A stretch of 64,000 nucleotides of DNA from Sphaerosporella brunnea (Eukaryota > Ascomycota > Pezizomycetes > Pezizales > Pyronemataceae): the NCBI GenBank assembly GCA_008704415.1, contig VXIS01000122.1, forward strand, positions 1-64,000. The letters are read 5' to 3'. The notes beneath the pieces were generated by a model that saw nothing but the letters and a program-made list of their open reading frames with translations, was not told the DNA's origin and did not search any database. Positions 57,034 through 64,000 of this stretch are shown here, piece after piece. Every line of letters starts with the position of its first letter. The first letter of the stretch is position 1. The position numbers and the translations under genes were made by a program.

Positions 57034-60000
57034 TTAAGCGTGCAGGGGCTGCAATGCGAGGGCCTGGTTCAAGAGCTCCTCCTCCTCCTTGATGTGGCTG
57101 GCCTTCATACCAGTAGCCACGGAAGCGCTGGGTCCACGCCCGGCATACTGAACGGTCTTGTCAGCGTGGTTGGAAGTCTTTTTGAGAACGGTGTTGATTC
57201 GGGGTTGGATGTGAGCCCAGGCACCGGCATTGAGGGGCTCCTCCTGAGTCCAGACGATCTCCTGGACGTTGGGGTACTTCTCGAGCTCGTCACGGAGCTG
57301 AGCGAAGGGGAAGGGATGCAGCTGCTCTATACGAGCGATCGCGATATCGTCAATTTTGTTGGCGGCACGGTGCTTGTGCAGAGCAGCGTAGACCTGTCCG
57401 GTACAGATCAGGAGGCGCTTGCACTCCTCAGGGGCTTTGATGGTATTTCCGTGCTCAGGGTCCGAGATGAGCCACTGGAAGTGCGAGTCACCGGTAAAGT
57501 CTTCAATGTCAGAACGAGCCAGCGGGTGGCGCAGAAGCGACTTGGAGAAGAAAATGATCAGTGGCTTGCGGAACTGGCGGTTCATCTGGCGACGCAAGAT
57601 GTGGAACAGGTTGGCGGGGGTGGTCATGTAAGCAACTTGCATGTTGCAGTCCTGGTGCTGGCGGTCGAGCTTCTCGGGCGAGGGGAAGACACGGGAGTCC
57701 TCGTTACAGAGCTGAAGGTAACGCTCGATTCGGCCCGAAGAGTGCTCGGGTCCCTGTCCGTCGTATCCGTGGGGGAGAGACATGACGAGACCGGTACGCT
57801 GGCGCCACTTGGTCTCACCGGAAGCGATGAACTGGTCGATGATGCACTGGGCGTTGTTGGCGAAGTCACCGAACTGAGCCTCCCACATGACAAGAGCATC
57901 GGGGGAGCTCAAAGAGTAACCGTACTCGAAACCAAGTGCTCCGAACTCACTCAGAGAGGAGTTGCAGATAGCGAACTTGGCCTGGTCCTCAGAGAGGTGC
58001 TGCAGAGGAGTGTAGGTAGCCTCGGTCTCCTGGTCGTGGAGAACAGCATGGCGCTGAGAGAAGGTACCACGCTCGACATCCTGACCGGAAACACGGACAT
58101 GCTTGCCCTCCTTGAGCAAGGAGCCGAAAGCAAGAGCCTCCGCAGTTGACCAGTCAATGCCTTTACCCTCCCCGACGACCTTCTTGCGATTGTCAAGGAT
58201 ACGCTTCAGGTTGCGGTGGACGGTGAAGCCCTCCGGAGGCTCGGAAATGACGTTGGCGATGTGCTTCAGGGTCTCGTGGTCGACAGCGGTAGGCAGGTGA
58301 GGAAGAACCTCGGTGGCAAGCTCTTTGGGAGACTTGAAACCATGCCAGGCGCTGGTGAGCCACTCCCGAGAGGTGGCCTGGTAGTCCTTCGACTTGGCGA
58401 AGCTGTCCTCCAGCATACCCCAGACCCTGCAGCATCATTAGCAACGGCTAACTGCCAAGACATGCCCGATGTTAACTTACCAGCTCTTATGCTCCTCGAT
58501 ATCCTCCTTAGTAAAAGTACCTTCCTCAAGTAGCTTCTGAACGTACATGTCCAGAATGGGCTGCTTTTGGGCAATCCTCTTGTACATCAGGGGCTGGGTG
58601 AAACTGGGCTGATCAGTCTCGTTGTGTCCGTGCTTACGGTAGCACACGAGATCGATGACAACGTCGCGCTTGAACTGGGCACGCCAGTCGGCAGCCAACT
58701 GAGAAACAAAGGTGACAGCCTCTACATCATCGGCGTTGACGTGGAAGATGGGGGCATCAACGGTCTTGGCAATGTCCGAGCAGTAGGGAGTGGAACGGGC
58801 GAAGCGGGGGTCGGTGGTGAAACCGATTTGGTTGTTCACGATGACGTGAATGGTACCACCAGTAGAGAAAGCGGGCAGAGCGTGGAAACCAAGGGTCTCA
58901 TACACGACACCCTGAGCGGCGAACGCGGCATCACCGTGCAGCAACACGCTCATAGCGGTGTTATGCTCAGTCTCATCGTTGTTGAAGTGCTGGATGGCAC
59001 GGGTCTTTCCGAGAACGACAGGGTCCTCAGCCTCCAAGTGGGAGGGGTTGGCAACCAGGGACAGCTGGACGCGCTTTCCGGAGGGAGTGGGGCGCTCGAA
59101 GTTCATACCCAAGTGGTACTTGACGTCACCGGAACCCTCATCGCTGGGCTCGGCAGAACCGCTGAACTCGCTGAAGATAGACTCGTTGGGTTTCCGCACA
59201 ACGTTGGAAAGAACATTGAGACGGCCACGGTGAGGCATACCGATGACGATGTCCTTAATACCGTGGTCAACGGAGCGGTCGATCAAAGCCTTCATACCCG
59301 GAACCAAGGACTCGCAACCCTCGAGACCGAATCGCTTGTCGTTGGGGTGCTTGGTGGAAAGGAAAGACTCAAATGAAGAAGACCAGATCAGACGGTCCAA
59401 GATGCGGCGCTTCTCGTCCTGGTTGTACTGGTAGGGGGTGGGGATCTCGACACGCTCACGGATCCAGTCACACTGGTCCCTGTCGGGAATGTGAACGTAC
59501 TCGATACCGATGGAACCGCAGTAGATCCTCTCACAAGCAGCCACGATCTCCCGTAGGGTCATCTTTTCCCGACCGCCGGTGGCGAATCTAGGCAAAATAC
59601 CCGGGCCCAGGGTGTACTCGTCATCCAGATCCTGCTCAGTGAACTGGTAGTGCTCGAGCTCCAACTCACGCGGCCGCGCCTGTCTCAGATCTCCCTCCAA
59701 ACGGATTCCGAGGGGGTCAATCTTGGCTTTGTGGTGTCCACGAACCTGATAGGCACGCACAAGCAGCTGTACTTTCAAGTGTTTTGTGACGTCGGTGTTG
59801 CTACCGAGGTTCGCGCCGGGAACGATCGAAGGGATGCCACCAGTGGGAGTAGGCACAATGGTAGGAGGGGCCTGGAAAGCTTGCGATGGGGGACCATTTC
59901 CCTCCATATTCTTAAAATATACCTGCCATGAAAGGTGAACGCTTGAGGGATCCTTCTTCCACGCCATGTACATTTCATCAACGTAGTTGGCAGCGTCGCC

Positions 60001-60315
60001 ACGAAGGAAGGCATCGTTGGGGTCCTAAAGCAGCGTGTAATTCATCAGCAATCCGTCGAGCTCCGGTTGCGTTGCGGCGGTGCGAGATCGCCCGAGCGCA
60101 CCCCCGGCAGAGACACGAAGGGGGGAACTCACCACACCAACCTGAGCGGCGTAATGCCGCTTCTGCACGGCGAGAGGTTTTCGGTGTGTGGATAATGAAC
60201 CGCAGGCAGCGGGGCGTGTGTAGAGGGAAGCCGTCTGGGAGTTGTTGGGTAGCCGAACGAGGCCGTTCAGCGAGCCGCCCATCCGGCGCGACGAGCGCAG
60301 AGTCGACCGCAACAT
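57034..60315 (-). CDS. KGD1: 2-oxoglutarate dehydrogenase E1 component, mitochondrial
   Basis: Exons 60315-60133, 60024-58481, 58426-57034, both introns GT-AG (108 and 54 bp), in phase, 1039 aa, close to the usual ~1000-1020. An Arg/Ser-rich presequence comes first ([20 protein letters not shown]). The lipoyl-partner N-terminal region has [19 protein letters not shown]. The thiamine diphosphate domain contains [15 protein letters not shown] (about residues 323-337) and [18 protein letters not shown] (from about 424), with [10 protein letters not shown] and [10 protein letters not shown] after it. The transketolase-like domain follows ([45 protein letters not shown]). The enzyme decarboxylates 2-oxoglutarate and passes the succinyl group to the E2 lipoamide in the TCA cycle, in the matrix. 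No lesion was seen; codon use is strongly C-ending, as in highly expressed genes. Confidence 0.96.
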
Positions 60316-62548
60316 GGTTATTCAGAGAGGGCGGTCAGAACAAGCAGGAGAATCGATCAACGACGCACGGCGCAGGTGGATATGAAGTTTGGTGGTAGGG
60401 AGGGGGTGAATGTGTGGTGGGTGGGTTGATTCGGTGATGCGGAAGGGATTCGAGAGGACTTAGAGAGAAATCCCTTGTGGCTTCGCTCGGAAGAATTCAG
60501 AGCTTTGGATTTGCTGGCTCGGCTGAGTAAGCAGCACGCGCTTGCAACGGCACAACTTCCGGCTCCGGAGTCCGTACGAGGGGAGATTCCAGTGCCGATG
60601 AGCGATTATTCGTGTGTCTGTATCTGTGTCTGTCGCTGTTCTGTTCTCTGGCGTCTGTCCGATATCTCTCTCAACAGACCCACGATCCGCCCAGCCAGTG
60701 TGCGGTTTGCTGCGGCTGGCTGGCTGCATCTGACCGGACCGAATGACCTCCTTCAAATGCTGTTGTTGTTGTTGTGTTGGTGACAGTGATCGTTCCGCTC
60801 CAAAGCTGAGCTACATACGTAATACCGCATGAACCACGCCCTGCTACATACATACCCCACGTTTTGACTGGCGGACGAGAGTCCAGGAACGCAAGGCCAG
60901 CCGCAACGGAACCATCACCGCCAGGAAAACATCCGCTCCTGATTCGCAGGGAGCTCGAGGAGGCAAGACGCAGCTGCTCACGTGCATCGAAACGCTGACC
61001 GCCGGCTGCTTGTTTTGGGAGCAAAAGAAAAAAAATATCGCACAAGATTGGTGGAGCCGAGAGGGCTCTCATGCCGAATACCGATCGGCCCGCAAGGCAG
61101 GAACGGCAGCGGCAGTCCTGGTGGCGATGTCCGCGAACGCAAACGTTCCAGCTCCCGACTGTCGATAGGAGCTGTGCTTTCGATGTTGATATCCTGTGAA
61201 GCCCGGTCGCGAGCTACGGCAAGCTGTTTGCCGGGAGACTCCGAGCGCATCATCCCTCACGCTTCCGAGTGACTACCCTCGGCCGACCGAAGTAAACCCA
61301 CCAATAAAAACGGCCGGATCTCTGACTTCCGTAATCTCGAGCCTCTGCGAGTGCGAACGAGCGTGTGAAACCAACCAAATTTAAAGAGGTCCCTTCCAAG
61401 CGCGAAGATGAAATGTGGCGAGATTTGTATTTGCCGTGAAGGAGGGAGAACGCCAAGACTTGCTGGGACAAATCGAGTGATGTTTGTGGATATCGCACCT
61501 CAGTCGACAGCGGCAGCTGTCGTTCTGCGCGGCCTGCGTCTGTAACTGTGCTTAGGGTCTAAAGCGAATGGCCATAGGTATCTTTCACTTATGTACTTCG
61601 ATTCCGTCTTGTTTTGTTGTTTGAAAGGTTCCTTAAGGTCGGGAAACACCCGTTTGGACCGCCTCCCAGTGAACTCCTTCTTGAGCTGAACGAAGCCTTT
61701 TATGGCTAGCCTAGACCGAGAGTCAGTGATAGGCCAGAAGGTGATGAGCTCGTACTGCATTGAATGTTCACGAGCTAACTGTCAACTGTCTTATCGAGGA
61801 GAAATGCTTGGGTTGCCCTTTGACCCAACTGTCTTCCTTCATCACAACTCCCTCCCCTCGTAAGAACACCATACCGTCCTCTCCAAACCCTAATAGGGTG
61901 TTGTAGCCTTTCCTGGCGCTTCGGGTTCCTGCGTTCCTTTCAATTCTTTCCAGCGGCAAGCGTCAACTTTGAATCACTATGCGTAAGAGTTCTGGCTCAC
62001 TCCCGACTATTAGCAGGTATTTGAGTTTATGGATCGCTTCCCGTGCACGCAGTTTGGAGCGCGTGTTTTACACCTAGCTTACTCGAAGATTACCGTACAT
62101 GTTATCCCTTAAGTTTCCATGTTTGGTTAAAGCGGTACAAAAGATCTGCATGTCAGCCCTGTCGTTTGTGGGTATGTACTCTAGCAGACTGGGGCTTTGC
62201 AGACTGCAGCAGTCTGGTGTCGATTCGGTGGCCGTTCGGTGCTTTCTGGAGATGTTGAGGTTTGTGGGCGGCAGAGGGAAGCAGCAAATCCCACAAAATT
62301 TGGCAGCCCACACTAAAGAATGTTTTCTTCAAAAAATGTATGGGAATTCTTTACCAATACTGGTATTGATCTTCCTGTCTCTCGACGTCTCCATTTCCAC
62401 CGCTGTGCCTTTTCTTTGCATCCTGGCGCTGTGCTGATCCAGCGATGCTGAGCCAAACTCCATCGTCAACCCTCCCCACCTGACCTTCGTTCCACATTTA
62501 CCGACACGTCGACAACTAAACTCATCTGATTTTCCTCTATTAGGCACC
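60316..62548. other. Intergenic; divergent promoter region and no recognisable gene
   Basis: 60316-60480 probably holds the E1 promoter and leader. Frames between 60475 and 62437 are short and overlapping on both strands. 62440-62548 is a C/T-rich leader for the BTB gene. Confidence 0.45.
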
Positions 62549-64000
62549 ATGTCCCTCATGAAGGAGCAACCGCCGGGCTTGAGCCAGATTGTGATCGACA
62601 ACAACGGCGAAGGACTCATCTACCTCTCCGATCGGGTTTACAAGGTGTCGATCAGCAAAGTTTCTGAAGCATCACCGATTCTAAGAGACCTGTTCAGTGG
62701 CCAAACAGCCATCCAATTGGCACCCCCCGACGATCCAGTAGCCGTCGAGCGTCTTCTCAGGATCTTCCATGAGCATTCGGTAAAGTTTTCAGATACAACG
62801 CCGCTGCTTATCGCTAGGTTGGCATTGCTGTGCCTCAAGTGGAAATGCATCGGAAACCCCCTGGGCTATTACCCAGAGGCTTGGATTGCACTCTTGGAGA
62901 AGAACCTGAACCTGCAGGATGGATATGAGCCGTGGGTTCTGTGGCTCGCGATCGCGAAAGCCTTCGGTCGGAAGGACATCACATTGTCGATTCTGAATAA
63001 ACATGCTTTGTCAATCTGGAAGTGCTTGGGCCATGACGAACTCGAAAGCTTGAGGTCCTTTGTTCCGTTTGAAATTGGCGGTAAGTTAGCACATTTCTTT
63101 CTTCTTGCACTTTGTAGCAAGCACACTTGCGCAATTGCAACGTCCCGTTGGCATTCCTTCAGCCACGATGCCACCATGAACAGAGCTTGTTGGCTTCATG
63201 TGAACCAGTAGCTATTTACAGGCTTGTAAGATGCTGATATTTTGCAGAAACCTTCCAGATAACACGCGAGAGTGCTCTTGACTTTATCTGCACGTCTGCT
63301 CGCATGCTTCTGGAAACTACCAAAGCATTTGACCTTTGCAAGGCATTCGATAAATGCGCCGAAAAGCGCCAGGAGTGCTCCTCAATACTTCTTGGATCCC
63401 TCCTTCACACCCTAAAGAGGCCCGTGAACCCAGTTTTCTCATACATGCCGCTCATGGAGCTTTTGGGAAAGGAACAACTCGGAAAGGGAGTCATTGGGCT
63501 ACAGGAACACCCCAAATGTACGGCAGAGATCCGTGAGACCCATCACAAGTTTCTTCAGAAGATTTTCAGAACGCTGGAAACTTTTGATACCAAAATCAAG
63601 GACCTCATAGACAGCCAACAGACACAAGCGACTAAATTTCAAATACCAATTCTTCCTCGGGGTTCTAACGAAAACTCGATTTCTCCGAGTTCTGGGAGAA
63701 ATTTTGTGGAGCCCGTTACAGCCCCTCAAATTTTTTCCAAAGACCATGACCTCTGGCCTTTTGATCATCAGGCGCAGCCTAGTGCCGCTTGGTCCATGAG
63801 CCAGAAAGACTTAGGTTTAGACATTGATCACTTCCGGTTGATCTTTGGGGTCCCAGAGCGACTCAGTCCAGAGGTTGCGTCGAAAGCTCCAAATATTCAT
63901 ACCGTTTTGGCAGAACGGCCCTCCCAAGTCTCTATTTTTCTGCCTAAAGACTCGCCTCTGACTTTGGAAACATTGCACGGCACTGTTGAAGCTAAGCACC
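62549..64000 (+). CDS. BTB/POZ-domain protein (3' partial)
   Basis: Exon 1 62549-63080, intron 63081-63247 (GTAAGT...TTTGCAG, 167 bp), exon 2 63248 to the window edge, open throughout. Residues 20-95 look like a fungal BTB fold: LIYLSDRVYKVSISKVSEAS with PILRDLFSGQ, then AVERLLRIFHE. A helical region follows (ARLALLCLKWKCIGN, EPWVLWLAIAKAFGRKDITL), typical of fungal BTB proteins of unknown role. Exon 2 continues with helices (RESALDFICTSARMLLETTK, then a Cys-containing helix KAFDKCAEKRQECSS) and a Ser/Pro-rich tail. The intron keeps phase (G|AA). The end of the protein lies beyond the window. Confidence 0.7.

Noticed and set aside
57025..58149. Long plus-strand frame of about 374 codons
   Set aside because: It is antisense to the third exon of the 2-oxoglutarate dehydrogenase gene. 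C-ending codons on the true strand leave this frame open by chance.
58567..59376. Plus-strand frame of about 269 codons
   Set aside because: Antisense to the second exon of the same E1 gene; no domain.
1..64000. CRISPR array or bacterial-type operon
   Set aside because: No regular short repeats with unique spacers; genes have spliceosomal introns and eukaryotic families.

Overview
The window looks like nuclear DNA of a filamentous ascomycete (Pezizomycotina). The genes have short GT-AG introns of about 50-110 bp. The families are typical of such fungi: Zn2Cys6 regulator, fungal rhodopsin-domain protein, mitochondrial calcium uniporter, large ING/PHD protein. About a third of the landscape is transposon-derived: Ty3/gypsy chromovirus, LINE remnants, hAT, Harbinger and mariner-like MITEs. 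I cannot name the genus. A repeat-rich pezizomycete would fit, but that is a guess.

Layout. 1-1.4 kb: 3' end of a chromovirus (integrase tail, chromodomain, LTR). 1.5-3.0 kb: rhodopsin-domain membrane protein. 4.4-5.7 kb: ORF1-only LINE relative, broken by frameshifts. 6.7-9.2 kb: UvrD-type helicase with a possible mitochondrial presequence. 9.4-13.6 kb: transposon graveyard (LINE RNase H end, tRNA-like unit, a hAT MITE split by a second ORF1-only LINE with a 15-bp target duplication, a mariner-like MITE). 17.8-18.4 kb: small dsRNA-binding-domain-like protein. 19.9-20.1 kb: MITE. 21.7-25.7 kb: SMP/C2 membrane-tether gene with an in-frame stop and several frame breaks. 26.3-27.2 kb: SLC35F6-like transporter whose 5' half is missing. 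28-37.9 kb: small hypothetical genes, a SAP-motif protein, an internally deleted Harbinger element and three MITEs. 38.0-39.3 kb: mitochondrial calcium uniporter (MCU). 42.1-44.4 kb: universal stress protein family gene. 45.1-47.7 kb: ING-type PHD protein. 49.9-51.1 kb: secreted protein made of three six-cysteine modules. 52.2-52.8 kb: short Zn2Cys6 protein. 57.0-60.3 kb: 2-oxoglutarate dehydrogenase E1. 62.5 kb to the end: BTB-domain protein, cut by the window edge.

Functionally, two genes are mitochondrial by clear homology (MCU and the TCA-cycle E1 enzyme); the helicase may be a third. The ING protein and the Zn2Cys6 protein are nuclear regulators. I see no gene cluster or operon-like system. 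The most novel single item is the three-module cysteine-knot-like secreted protein, in which whole exon-plus-intron units have been duplicated. The nested and decayed transposons give a readable insertion history, and the 21.7-27.2 kb stretch looks like a locus in decay. Splice junctions were placed by hand from GT/AG signals, reading phase and family similarity recalled from knowledge. None was tested against transcripts.
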